Positions 15,548 to 22,056 of a stretch of 23,104 nt of DNA are shown here, one piece after another. The translations under genes and the position numbers were made by a program. Below the pieces are notes generated by a model. The model made no database searches. It worked only from the letters and a program-made list of their open reading frames with translations, and was not told the origin of the DNA. The stretch's first letter is position 1, and each line of letters opens with the position of its first letter. This stretch comes from a virus. Where the stretch lies: the IMG/VR virus record IMGVR_UViG_3300035157_000415, positions 1 to 23,104 of that record; one strand, written 5' to 3'.

Positions 15548-18500
15548 GCAGAGTCCTCATTCAGTGTAGTACCGTCAGTCCAAGAGTCTTGCTCACTACA
15601 TTCATCGAAATATGGATTACCATAATTCCGTATAGCTCTATCTAGTGCTTCAATACTACCTGTTAGATTATTCCGCACAGTCATTGTACCATTATAGGGT
15701 CCCAGTAGCATTCTTGCATTGGTACCACTACCACTAATACGGTTAGGGTTAACCGCAATTGACGCATCCATACATTTGTCTAGTGCAGCACATGAATCAA
15801 AGAGCTCTGATGTCTGACACCATGTGTTTCCTGCTAGACCGTTTCCGTTACTATCATATCCACAGTACACATCTAACGGTCCGTCTGCTGCATTCACACC
15901 ACGTACGTAACTGTCCCAACACTCGTTAGGTGGTATAGTCCCATTAGTGGGTGTAGCAACGGTAATTGCTGTATAGTCCACACTGTGAGGTGTGCCAGCT
16001 GGGTCACCTGCTGTGGGATGTCCCAACCATGTCTGTACCGCAGCACTACTACTGATATTGGTACCCGCCCATATCTGCAATTGCTCTAATTCTGTAAACC
16101 CTGCACGGTTATAGTCCCAAGTATTCTCATCTAATCCCACAGGTACGAATATAATGTCCGCACTATTGTTAGGGTCACGGTAACATCTTCCCTTAATAGA
16201 GCCTCGCTTGCAATTCCACATGCGTTTACCTGCATTATTTGGTGCGTCTCTGCGTTGCATCATAAAAGGTTTGGGTAAAGTCTTCATATAATCCATAAAG
16301 TTACCGCCTTGAGATCCAGTAACCTTACCTTCACACTCAATAGACACTCTATATGACGCAAGGTCGTCGTGAGATGCACAGTATTTGTAAGGTAACCACC
16401 CAAATGCCTTCTGCTCACCGTCATCACCCACGTCAAGATACGCACATGGGATGTCAAACCACCTCTGAATGTTGTAAAGTTTGGGTTGACCCGACTTAAT
16501 ACACCTATCCTTACCGAAAGGACCGTATAAGTGCGACTGATTCTCAACATATTGGTCAGTCTGCTGTGCAGCTTGCTGTGCGAAAGGCATTACTTCCTTC
16601 TCAAACTGTGCAATTCCTGGATTTAAAGAGCTCACTACCTCAAATTGCTCCCTACCAGGTAGTGATGATGCGACTTGACCTACACCAGGACCTATTTCGA
16701 TACACCCAGCAGGTAGATTCATACAGTATGAGGTAGTATCATCTATTAATTCTGCTGCACGGATGTAACTATCAGGCACATCTACTGCTCTACCCGACTT
16801 AATAAGCTCAAATGATGAGTCAATATACTGTCTATTGCTTCCTTCCTCTTCCATTCCTTGCACACCACCCTCTATACCACCTCCAATACCGTCGGTTAAA
16901 TCTTTACCTGTGTCACCAAATGCCTGTGGGTCGGGTGCTCCGTCCTCTTTTTGTAGATCCCACTTGATATGCTCAGGTTCAACTACCATTATCTTAGGTA
17001 AATCTGCCTGTGAATACCCTGCACCACCATCTACTACCCTTACTGCCTTGATTACACCTAGTGCATTCAACTCAGCTATCTCTAGGGTTGCTTTACGCAT
17101 CTTCAAACGGTCTTTATTCTTATCCTGAGGGAGTGGAATTGCACCTGTATGGACACCAAAGGTCGATTGGGTGTCTCTAACTTGATCATGGACGGTCTGA
17201 GAGGACTCTGGTGTCTTAAATGTCTTCTTCCAGTCCTCATCCATAGAGACTGAATCACCCATAAACTTAGCAGTATCGTTAGGAGAGAAGTCTTCCATCT
17301 CTCTAGGGTGGACTATAGAGATTGTAGGTTGGACAAAACCCCTACCACCATTAATAATATTGACCGCAGCGACACTTCCATCGTTATCTATGACTGCTTC
17401 TAGCTTTGCTTCATCTAATGTCCTAAACGGAATGAGTGCTTTTGGGTTTATTTGGACTTTCCAGTAAGAAACCTTCTTGGGAAATTCATATACACCAGTA
17501 AAAGCGACCTTATTTGCTATTCCGTAACCTGCTAACACCTCAATTTCACCACCATCACTACTTGTAAACGCTTGTTGGTAACTAAAATCCTGTCCTACCG
17601 CACCAAATTGAGTAAATTCCATTACTCCGCACTTCAATTGGTCTCCAAAATAGTAAACTGAGACAATATCCCACCCATTTATCTGGTCTCCGCTATTCCA
17701 ATCACCAGTACGGGTAGTATAACGGAAGAAAATACGCTTACTTTCGGTGTCAATAGTGAAAAATGACTCCTTTACACCGACTGAGCTCTGGTCTGAGATG
17801 GTAATACGGGATTTTGTAGTCTCCCATGAGTCTTCACGTATCTCATAGAAGTGAGAATGGTAGGTCCACACTGGAGCACACTGTGGACAACCCTCTGGGT
17901 CAGTGGTATTAGGGCAACACTTAGCATTACTGATGATATACTGTGAGGAAAATATAGGTCCATTCCACGGATACGACGTATCATACAGATAATAGAGGAA
18001 TTGTGAGTCATAGGAGTCCTCAAAACCGAGGAATCTAGGCACTGCTGCCTTAACAGCACCGCTTAAACCATATGACCACTCGAAAAATGCATCATTTGAT
18101 AGTGCTTCTACGTTATCTGGGTTACCCCAACCGTTAACACAGGGTGGTCCTTCAACATTATTACCACTACTGTCACGCATCTGACGATACATGAACTCAG
18201 ACCATCCACCATCAGCTTCATCATAGTCCTGTTGAGCATCATTAGTATAGGCATACCAACCAGACTTATTAATACACTGCCCAGTAGGACCTTTCTTACC
18301 AATATCAATGACTGTTTTGTTGGGTTGGTCTGGTATATCAGTCTTAAATACCCAAGCAAGGATACCCAGATATGAATATTCCTTGTCTAAAGCGTTTAGA
18401 GGGGCAACTGGTGAGTTGTCAGCGAGGTTTACTTCCTCACTTGGGTCTATACAATAGAAATGATCTGGGTCAGGATGCAAATATTCGTATAAAGGGACTG

Positions 18501-19116
18501 GTGTTTCGCCTGGACCACAGTATGCTTGAGCATGTGCCTCTGTAGCAAACCCATATCCTAGTAAATTACACTCCTCATACTTGTTTCTACCACAACCTGT
18601 GCCATTTAATCCAGTAGGAACGTTACTACCAGCACATAGTTGGGTATCATCAGGCCAATAAGAATACCATTGCTTGATAGGTACAGCATTCTCTACTGCC
18701 TTTTTACTTAACCAAAAGACAGGGGCACCACTTCTAGGCTCTTTATTATATCCACTCGCTGCTTTCTTCCAAGATTCATTCTCGCAACCCATATCCTGTC
18801 TTTGTATCTCAGGAGTATTGGTATACTTGTGGTCGTCCTTAGACCCTCTGTAATGCCTGTATATGGCAGTCCTAGAAGCACCTAGGATAGTTGGGTCATC
18901 ATCGCCTAGGTAATGAACTATATCCTTACCCAATGGCATACTTCCTGGACCATGACCCTCGAAAGTAATATTATAGTCTTGTCCAGTACCTACCCCAGGG
19001 TAGTCTCCATGTGAACGATAGTCTCCGTTAGGTGGACGCTTAAACGTCTGCACAAAGTTACCATTCTCAGTAGGGTTGGGAAAACTTCTACCAGTCTCCT
19101 GGACGTATGCGGGCAT
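15436..19116 (-). CDS. Large Cys-rich virion protein with DUF5648-like repeats
   Basis: The 1226-residue product starts directly after the preceding stop codon. Residues about 84-257 contain three copies of a pattern seen in DUF5648-type repeats: IYRHYRGSKDDHKYTNTPE then APVFWLSK; WYSYWPDD then LLGYGFATEAHA; PLYEYLHPDPDHFYCIDPSE then YSYLGILAWVF. Two GxG(Y/F) beta units follow (GGRGFVQPTISIV and GGAGYSQADLPKIMV), the same repeat as in the giant protein. The rest is rich in cysteine, often close-spaced (AKCCPNTTDPEGCPQCAP, NCKRGSIKGRC, and clusters in the last 120 residues), suggesting disulfides or bound metal. No enzyme motif is seen. Position before the PAAR-like gene suggests a hub, spike or adhesin component. 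Some cyanophage annotations call large proteins of this region VrlC; I cannot confirm that here. The last 30 or so residues overlap the next gene and look like a shadow frame. Confidence 0.85.
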   Translation of the reverse strand: MPAYVQETGRSFPNPTENGNFVQTFKRPPNGDYRSHGDYPGVGTGQDYNITFEGHGPGSMPLGKDIVHYLGDDDPTILGASRTAIYRHYRGSKDDHKYTNTPEIQRQDMGCENESWKKAASGYNKEPRSGAPVFWLSKKAVENAVPIKQWYSYWPDDTQLCAGSNVPTGLNGTGCGRNKYEECNLLGYGFATEAHAQAYCGPGETPVPLYEYLHPDPDHFYCIDPSEEVNLADNSPVAPLNALDKEYSYLGILAWVFKTDIPDQPNKTVIDIGKKGPTGQCINKSGWYAYTNDAQQDYDEADGGWSEFMYRQMRDSSGNNVEGPPCVNGWGNPDNVEALSNDAFFEWSYGLSGAVKAAVPRFLGFEDSYDSQFLYYLYDTSYPWNGPIFSSQYIISNAKCCPNTTDPEGCPQCAPVWTYHSHFYEIREDSWETTKSRITISDQSSVGVKESFFTIDTESKRIFFRYTTRTGDWNSGDQINGWDIVSVYYFGDQLKCGVMEFTQFGAVGQDFSYQQAFTSSDGGEIEVLAGYGIANKVAFTGVYEFPKKVSYWKVQINPKALIPFRTLDEAKLEAVIDNDGSVAAVNIINGGRGFVQPTISIVHPREMEDFSPNDTAKFMGDSVSMDEDWKKTFKTPESSQTVHDQVRDTQSTFGVHTGAIPLPQDKNKDRLKMRKATLEIAELNALGVIKAVRVVDGGAGYSQADLPKIMVVEPEHIKWDLQKEDGAPDPQAFGDTGKDLTDGIGGGIEGGVQGMEEEGSNRQYIDSSFELIKSGRAVDVPDSYIRAAELIDDTTSYCMNLPAGCIEIGPGVGQVASSLPGREQFEVVSSLNPGIAQFEKEVMPFAQQAAQQTDQYVENQSHLYGPFGKDRCIKSGQPKLYNIQRWFDIPCAYLDVGDDGEQKAFGWLPYKYCASHDDLASYRVSIECEGKVTGSQGGNFMDYMKTLPKPFMMQRRDAPNNAGKRMWNCKRGSIKGRCYRDPNNSADIIFVPVGLDENTWDYNRAGFTELEQLQIWAGTNISSSAAVQTWLGHPTAGDPAGTPHSVDYTAITVATPTNGTIPPNECWDSYVRGVNAADGPLDVYCGYDSNGNGLAGNTWCQTSELFDSCAALDKCMDASIAVNPNRISGSGTNARMLLGPYNGTMTVRNNLTGSIEALDRAIRNYGNPYFDECSEQDSWTDGTTLNEDSACLLLSTLYRHVVLHQYLIVLLLRISRVGGLRCLSFP

Positions 19117-19404
19117 CTATTGGGACTTCTCTTCTAAGGTATTTAGTCTCTCAAACAGATTATCCAGCAATTGCTTTAGGTTAGAATATTGGTCGTCACC
19201 TGGAATTTTATACTTAATCATATCAGCACCAGGAGGAGGGATTTTTTGCAACGCCAATTCCAGGAACTCTACTCTCTTAGTAAGAGTCTTAATTGCTTCT
19301 GATTGTTTTTGAAATGCCCAGTTAATGAATTCTGCATCGCTCTCAAACTGAGGTATCTCTGGTTCTATTGTTTCGGTTACGTCACCATGCACGTATTTTC
19401 CCAT
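19117..19404 (-). CDS. Small coiled-coil tail-module protein
   Basis: The 95-residue product has an acidic N-terminal part (EIPQFESDAEFINWAFQKQ), a helix with heptad hydrophobics (AIKTLTKRVEFLELALQKI, residues about 37-56), a proline break (PPPGADMIKY), and a second helix (LKQLLDNLFERLNTLEEK). Two short amphipathic helices of this kind suggest an oligomer, perhaps a trimer. I do not recognise the family. The stop codon abuts the ATG of the 1226-codon gene, so the two are likely translated together and may interact. No enzymatic motif or signal peptide is visible. It appears to be the first gene of the structural block, with a gap of about 90 bp before it. Confidence 0.75.
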   Translation of the reverse strand: MGKYVHGDVTETIEPEIPQFESDAEFINWAFQKQSEAIKTLTKRVEFLELALQKIPPPGADMIKYKIPGDDQYSNLKQLLDNLFERLNTLEEKSQ

Positions 19405-19437
19405 AATGCCACTCGCTATTTTTTTCCAGACGCTAAT

Positions 19438-19445
19438 TTTTTATA
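19438..19445 (-). promoter_or_regulatory. Possible late promoter of the structural block
   Basis: The minus strand reads TATAAAAA, one base from the T4 late core, 34 bp before the first gene of the structural block and inside the only gap of note between 20.1 kb and 15.1 kb. Position is favourable, but the sequence match is imperfect in an AT-rich gap. Confidence 0.3.
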
Positions 19446-19497
19446 AGACTAATAATGTTAATAATCACTAATAGCGTTAAACAAATCTGATTGTATC

Positions 19498-19686
19498 TCA
19501 TTCATTCACACGGGATAAACAAAGAGACCCATCTGTCTCCTCTGTATATTCTAACACATCACCAACTTCCCAGTCAAACTCTGAAAGTAATTCGTCAGGT
19601 AATTGTAGATATATCTCACCATATTCATCCTCATGTATTTCTAAGGTGTATCTTTTAGACATAATAGTTACATTTTCTTCACTCAT
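19498..19686 (-). CDS. Small AbrB/SpoVT-like protein
   Basis: The 62-residue product carries the strand-turn pattern of the AbrB/MazE swapped-hairpin fold: YTLEIHEDEYGEIYLQLPDE followed by LLSEFDWEVGDVLEY and a short dG-x-L-x-L strand (GSLCLSR). Proteins of this size with D-E-Y-G-x-(I/L)-Y-(L/I)-Q-L-P are frequent in marine phages and are often labelled antitoxin-like or transcriptional regulators; DNA binding has not been shown for them to my knowledge. The protein is strongly acidic, unlike classical DNA-binding AbrB proteins. Two starts are possible: ATG at 19686 or ATG at 19662 (MSKRYTLEI), the latter nearer to where the fold begins. It starts 5 bp after the NlpC/P60-like gene. No toxin partner is adjacent. 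Confidence 0.75.
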   Translation of the reverse strand: MSEENVTIMSKRYTLEIHEDEYGEIYLQLPDELLSEFDWEVGDVLEYTEETDGSLCLSRVNE

Positions 19687-19691
19687 CTGCT

Positions 19692-20177
19692 TTATGTAGT
19701 GCTCTCACGAATTACACCTACACAAGATGTCTGATATAACATACAAGAAGGATGTGTAAGGTCATCTATTCTACTTTCCTCTTGCCATACCTGATGAAGA
19801 ATAAACTTATTACCAAGATACATTGCACCATGATTGGGTGACCTATCCTTCAGTTTCACTGAGTAACCACCTCCCAATGCCTCGCTGTATATCTTATAGA
19901 GGAGTAGGTCATTCTTCTGTATAACTGAGAAGTCTAATGGCTCACCCCACTGAGGTTTTGTAATCCATACCCCATTCTCTTCTGCTACCGCCTCATCCTT
20001 GAAAGACGTATACAGTCCTGCGAAACTCTTCAAGTCCCTGTCCAATTCCATCTTGACATACTTCTGTATAACCTCGTAGCACCCTGGATAACGTCTACCA
20101 GGCCACGGGCGACCTATCAAGTCTTTATACTTTTCTTCTAGGTCTTGTTTTTCTTTCAACCTCTGGGGACTCGACAT
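19692..20177 (-). CDS. NlpC/P60-like cysteine hydrolase
   Basis: The 161-residue product has the order of catalytic motifs of the NlpC/P60 papain-like fold. Cys33 lies in RRYPGCYEVIQKY at the start of a helix after the IGRPW lead-in. His116 lies in SPNHGAMYLG, the usual H-x-(G/A)-x-Y-L-G strand. A third polar residue, His128, lies in NKFILHQVW. Family members cut gamma-D-Glu-diamino acid bonds in peptidoglycan, and phage versions such as lambda gpK work in tail tip assembly. The usual D-C pair is G-C here, a common variation in phage relatives. There is no signal peptide, so delivery by the virion or action with holin is more likely than secretion. It precedes the AbrB-like gene by 5 bp and stands just upstream of the structural block. 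The start at 20177 is not backed by a ribosome site. Confidence 0.75.
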   Translation of the reverse strand: MSSPQRLKEKQDLEEKYKDLIGRPWPGRRYPGCYEVIQKYVKMELDRDLKSFAGLYTSFKDEAVAEENGVWITKPQWGEPLDFSVIQKNDLLLYKIYSEALGGGYSVKLKDRSPNHGAMYLGNKFILHQVWQEESRIDDLTHPSCMLYQTSCVGVIRESTT

Positions 20178-20255
20178 ACTGGGGGAATTTTTTTACTGGG
20201 AAATATTTTTCTATCGGCAGGATACTGTTGTAGGTTAACGATAGGGAAGTTATTA

Positions 20256-20285
20256 ATATAGGGACGGAAATAACTGTCCCTATAT
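20256..20285 (-). terminator. Hairpin after the small-gene cluster, possible terminator
   Basis: A 10-bp perfect stem (ATATAGGGAC paired with GTCCCTATAT) with a 10-base loop lies about 30 bp after the stop of the last small gene. It is followed on the transcript by TTAATAACTT, which is not a strong U tract, so termination efficiency is uncertain. The 138-bp gap from 20178 to 20315 holds nothing else I can identify. Confidence 0.45.
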
Positions 20286-20315
20286 GTTATTAACTGTTAT
20301 GCTACTATGTATTAA

Positions 20316-20507
20316 TTACTCCACATATTGCACATCATAACATAACCCTTCCGCTATGTAATAATCACATAATTGTTGATACTGTAACAGGGTATCATTT
20401 AACCCCGTATCTATCAACAACTGTGCCATTTCGATTGTATCATTTAGTCCTAGTAATCCTTTATCGTAATTATCAAGAATTGATGCAATCTTTCCTGGAA
20501 TTGTCAT
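20316..20507 (-). CDS. Small phage protein with YQxLCDYYIAEGL pattern
   Basis: The 63-residue product begins MTIPGKIASILDNYDKG and has IEMAQLLIDTGLNDTL followed by LQYQQLCDYYIAEGLC. The layout 'eLfqxLIDtGLxxxLqxxYxxxxxxLIxxGL' is widespread among small proteins of tailed phages with no assigned function; this is a diverged member with the same helix-turn-helix spacing. It is acidic and probably all-helical. Its ATG overlaps the stop codon of the previous gene (TAATG), which points to coupled translation. It closes the small-gene cluster before the hairpin at 20256-20285. Confidence 0.75.
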   Translation of the reverse strand: MTIPGKIASILDNYDKGLLGLNDTIEMAQLLIDTGLNDTLLQYQQLCDYYIAEGLCYDVQYVE

Positions 20508-20680
20508 TAGTTTCCCTCCGTTAATCGTGTTGCATCAAGTAATGCTAACTTCTCAGATTTAAAGGGTCCATACTTACTACAATTAGGGTAATTATACGAC
20601 CAAAAGTGTTTCCTACCTCTTTCCCACAGTTTAACATCTACAGGGGGAAATTGTGATTGAATTGTTGTTACTTTAGTCAT
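20507..20680 (-). CDS. Small protein of unknown function (57 residues)
   Basis: The ATG at 20680 gives MTKVTTIQSQFPPVDVKLW, then ERGRKHFWSYNYPNCSKYGP and ALLDATRLTEGN. An upstream TTG at 20695 is also in frame but less likely. The protein is aromatic-rich in the centre (F, W, Y, Y) and would be a compact single domain; I know no family. The stop codon shares one base with the ATG of the next gene. There is no visible Shine-Dalgarno; the region just upstream is C/T-rich on the transcript with two copies of TTGCCCTTT. Confidence 0.6.
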   Translation of the reverse strand: MTKVTTIQSQFPPVDVKLWERGRKHFWSYNYPNCSKYGPFKSEKLALLDATRLTEGN

Positions 20681-20750
20681 AGCAATAAAGGGCAAGAAAG
20701 GGCAAAGAATAGGGGGGCGATTAGGGGCATGTAGTTAACACATAGTGTGG

Positions 20751-20852
20751 TTAATCCTCATTGATTGTTTCATCTGTGGTGGTGTAATCGTCCTCGAATA
20801 ACATATCATCAACCCAATCAGATTGCAAGGGGTTGTAGTTAGTTTCGTCCAC
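20751..20852 (-). CDS. Very small acidic protein with GTG start
   Basis: A GTG at 20852 is preceded by GGAGGA with an 8-base gap, one of the best ribosome sites in the window, and yields a 33-residue protein: MDETNYNPLQSDWVDDMLF then EDDYTTTDETINED. Nearly half the residues are acidic or their amides. The first 14 bp overlap the end of the preceding gene, a usual phage coupling arrangement. A longer reading of the same frame from an ATG at 20933 would overlap by 95 bp and lacks such a site, so GTG is chosen. Function unknown; small acidic phage proteins often inhibit host DNA-binding or polymerase proteins, but that is only a possibility. Confidence 0.6.
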   Translation of the reverse strand: MDETNYNPLQSDWVDDMLFEDDYTTTDETINED

Positions 20853-21033
20853 TGTGATTGTCCTCCGTATGTGTTTTAAACTGTGTGCGGGGTTTGTTAT
20901 ACTTTTCCACAGGACTTGTGGAATCGTTAACATTTTGTTGCTTGTAATTAGACTTCGATTGTTTACGTTTTTCCCTTAAAGATTTCGCTTTATGTGATGA
21001 ATAAGGGTCATTACGTTTGTAAGTCCTTCCCAT
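20839..21033 (-). CDS. Small basic protein starting MGRTYKRND
   Basis: The 64-residue product starts MGRTYKRNDPYSSHKAKSLR and continues EKRKQSKSNYKQQN. It is lysine/arginine-rich in the first 35 residues and polar throughout, with no hydrophobic core, so it is likely disordered or folds on nucleic acid or a partner. I have a general memory of MGR-x-YKRND starts in T4-like cyanophage small proteins but know no function. The gene lies directly under the sigma70-like promoter at 21055-21083 with only about 14 bases of leader and no ribosome site. The following GTG-started gene overlaps its end by 14 bp. Confidence 0.7.
   Translation of the reverse strand: MGRTYKRNDPYSSHKAKSLREKRKQSKSNYKQQNVNDSTSPVEKYNKPRTQFKTHTEDNHSGRN
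20903..20925. other. Inverted pair of DnaA-box-like sites inside a small gene
   Basis: TTTTCCACA (20903-20911, plus strand) faces TGTGGAATC (20917-20925), whose complement GATTCCACA keeps the TTCCACA core. TTCCACA and TGTGGAA could form a 7-bp stem. The site is inside the coding region of the MGRTYKR gene, so codon choice may explain it. It matters because an equal pair lies 330 bp away. Confidence 0.35.
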
Positions 21034-21054
21034 TGGAATTGTGCTAACAATGTA

Positions 21055-21083
21055 ATAATAACCGAAAACGATTGCAATGTCAA
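21055..21083 (-). promoter_or_regulatory. Strong sigma70-type early promoter
   Basis: On the minus strand TTGACA (21083-21078) and TATTAT (21060-21055) are separated by exactly 17 bp; the -35 is perfect and the -10 differs by one base from TATAAT. The expected start point is near 21048, giving a leader of about 14 bases before the ATG at 21033. It would be read by host RNA polymerase and therefore fits early expression of the small genes 21033-20316. Confidence 0.75.
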
Positions 21084-21158
21084 GGTATTAGTGGGTTTTG
21101 ACATATTTCGTTAGGTTGTTGACAAAAAAATCTCGGTATGTTACGCTCTAAGATAACA

Positions 21159-21281
21159 CTAACTAGAGTCTATATTACAGTCTTTAAATAACACTCTAAT
21201 ACATTTATTTGCATATTTAAAATATACACTATTTTCCACAAGTATGTCCGCTAATTGTGAATTACCTGTGGAAAACTTCAT
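21159..21281 (-). CDS. Possible 40-residue protein overlapping the DnaA-box-like pair
   Basis: An ATG at 21281 opens a 40-codon frame (MKFSTGNSQLADILVENSVY, then FKYANKCIRVLFKDCNIDSS). There is no ribosome site, and a frame of this length can arise by chance in this AT-rich stretch. The alternation of hydrophobic and polar residues is compatible with a small helical protein. If it is not translated, the 240 bp between 21084 and 21323 would be a noncoding control region. Confidence 0.3.
   Translation of the reverse strand: MKFSTGNSQLADILVENSVYFKYANKCIRVLFKDCNIDSS
21232..21275. other. Inverted pair of TTTTCCACA sites next to AT-rich DNA
   Basis: TTTTCCACA occurs at 21232-21240 on the plus strand and again at 21267-21275 on the minus strand. 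The flanking bases extend the pairing to 12 bp with one G-U. TTTTCCACA is the DnaA box reported for cyanobacteria. A very AT-rich run (about 21175-21235) lies beside the first box. This could be a replication-related site, a protein-binding operator or a plain RNA hairpin; no T run follows, so a terminator is unlikely. Confidence 0.4.
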
Positions 21282-21323
21282 TGAATTGTTGTTAATTAGT
21301 GAATGAATTAGCATTGTTTGTTA

Positions 21324-21653
21324 TTACCTCATATACAAATATCCACCTGCCCAATCACATTTAGCGAAGCAATCGTTAGGGTTAGTTAATAAGTTATATC
21401 TTACATGTTTAGCAGGTTTGTTATAACTTGCTGCTTTATATACATCACCATTCTTTACATCTACAAAGCAATGTACTGAATTATCAAATGTTAATTTGTA
21501 ATACTTTCTTCCCTTGCTTACTTTACATTTAATCTCTCTACTTCCATATGCATTCTTATAACTATCATCTACACAATTTGCAAGAATATATACATTTTCT
21601 TCTATAGTCTGTGTGTCATTAATGTTAGAAACGATTGTTGATAATTTGGGCAT
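21324..21653 (-). CDS. Conserved small phage protein (WAGGYLY C-terminus)
   Basis: The 109-residue product reads MPKLSTIVSNINDTQTIEEN at the start, VSKGRKYYKLTFDNSVHCFV in the middle, and NGDVYKAASYNKPAKHVRYN before a C-terminal WAGGYLYMR. The pattern of a short helix with NVYxLAN, a beta core with K-G-R-K-Y-Y-K and D-V-x-N-G-D-V-Y-K, and a closing W-A-G-G-Y-L-Y is one I associate with a widespread uncharacterised protein family of marine T4-like phages. It is small, soluble and without catalytic residues I can identify; the G-D-V-Y-K/A-S-W-like strands suggest a compact beta barrel that could bind nucleic acid or a host protein. An A/T-rich leader with eight T precedes it. It sits among probable early genes. 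Confidence 0.8.
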   Translation of the reverse strand: MPKLSTIVSNINDTQTIEENVYILANCVDDSYKNAYGSREIKCKVSKGRKYYKLTFDNSVHCFVDVKNGDVYKAASYNKPAKHVRYNLLTNPNDCFAKCDWAGGYLYMR

Positions 21654-21711
21654 AGTTGTTAGTTAATAAAAAAAATAGCGTGGGTAGTTGTTAATTAAGG
21701 GGAGATATTGT

Positions 21712-21861
21712 TTAATCGTTGAGTATACTTAATTTCCTGGATCTTGGGGCATTGTATACACTTTGGGGTTGTAATTTGATTGGATTAGTGTTAATTACTG
21801 TCTGATAGATTCTCAGCAATGTATCACTATTCATTGTATCCTTAGTTGTTAGTGAAAGCAT
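21712..21861 (-). CDS. Possible small protein (49 residues)
   Basis: An ATG at 21861 is preceded by GAGG with a 9-base gap, a fair ribosome site, and encodes MLSLTTKDTMNSDTLLRIYQ followed by TVINTNPIKLQ and NAPRSRKLSILND. A second ATG nine codons later (MNSDTLLRIY) has AGGA close before it. I recognise no family. It lies between the terminator-like hairpin and the 109-residue gene. A basic C-terminus with a helical N-terminus suggests a small regulatory protein at most. Confidence 0.5.
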   Translation of the reverse strand: MLSLTTKDTMNSDTLLRIYQTVINTNPIKLQPQSVYNAPRSRKLSILND

Positions 21862-21904
21862 TGAAATTAACCTCGTAATGTGTTATTTAGTAGTGATACC
21901 AGTA

Positions 21905-21936
21905 GGTATAAAGAAAGAGGGGAGATTATCCCCTCT
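21905..21936 (-). terminator. Intrinsic terminator-like hairpin
   Basis: The transcript would contain AGAGGGGA, a five-base loop, then TCCCCTCT, an 8-bp G/C-rich stem, followed by TTCTTTATA. It lies 10 bp after the stop of the 36-residue gene. Stem, short loop and T-rich tail fit a rho-independent terminator in the minus direction; the plus direction has no T tract. Confidence 0.65.
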
Positions 21937-21945
21937 AAGTGTCAT

Positions 21946-22056
21946 TTATGATGCTGATAGGTAAGCATCAATTACTGCTAGTAATTCGTTGCCTGATTGA
22001 CATTTAGCGAGATCTTCAGATAGAAAACGCAAAGCAACATTCACTGAGTTTGACAT
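21946..22056 (-). CDS. Very small protein (36 residues) before a terminator
   Basis: An ATG at 22056 encodes MSNSVNVALRFLSEDLAKCQ followed by SGNELLAVIDAYLSAS. The pattern of a helix with V-N-V-A-L-R-F-L and then G-N-E-L-L-A-V-(I/L)-D is familiar from short, unassigned cyanophage proteins. The protein should be two helices. There is no clear ribosome site. The terminator hairpin begins 10 bp after the stop, which supports this as the last gene of a transcript coming from the helicase side. Confidence 0.65.
   Translation of the reverse strand: MSNSVNVALRFLSEDLAKCQSGNELLAVIDAYLSAS

Noticed and set aside
16835-17128. Plus-strand frame of 97 codons with proline/serine-rich start
   Set aside because: It is opposite the Cys-rich gene and only mirrors its glycine-rich stretch.
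21121-21175. T-run (21124-21130) with weak stems nearby as terminator
   Set aside because: The best stem I find is 4-5 bp with mismatches, too weak.
21661-21680. Run of eight T on the minus strand before the 109-residue gene, as terminator
   Set aside because: No hairpin precedes it.
21896-21909. Small palindrome ATACC-AGTA-GGTAT as operator
   Set aside because: Only 5 bp per arm, and no second copy seen.
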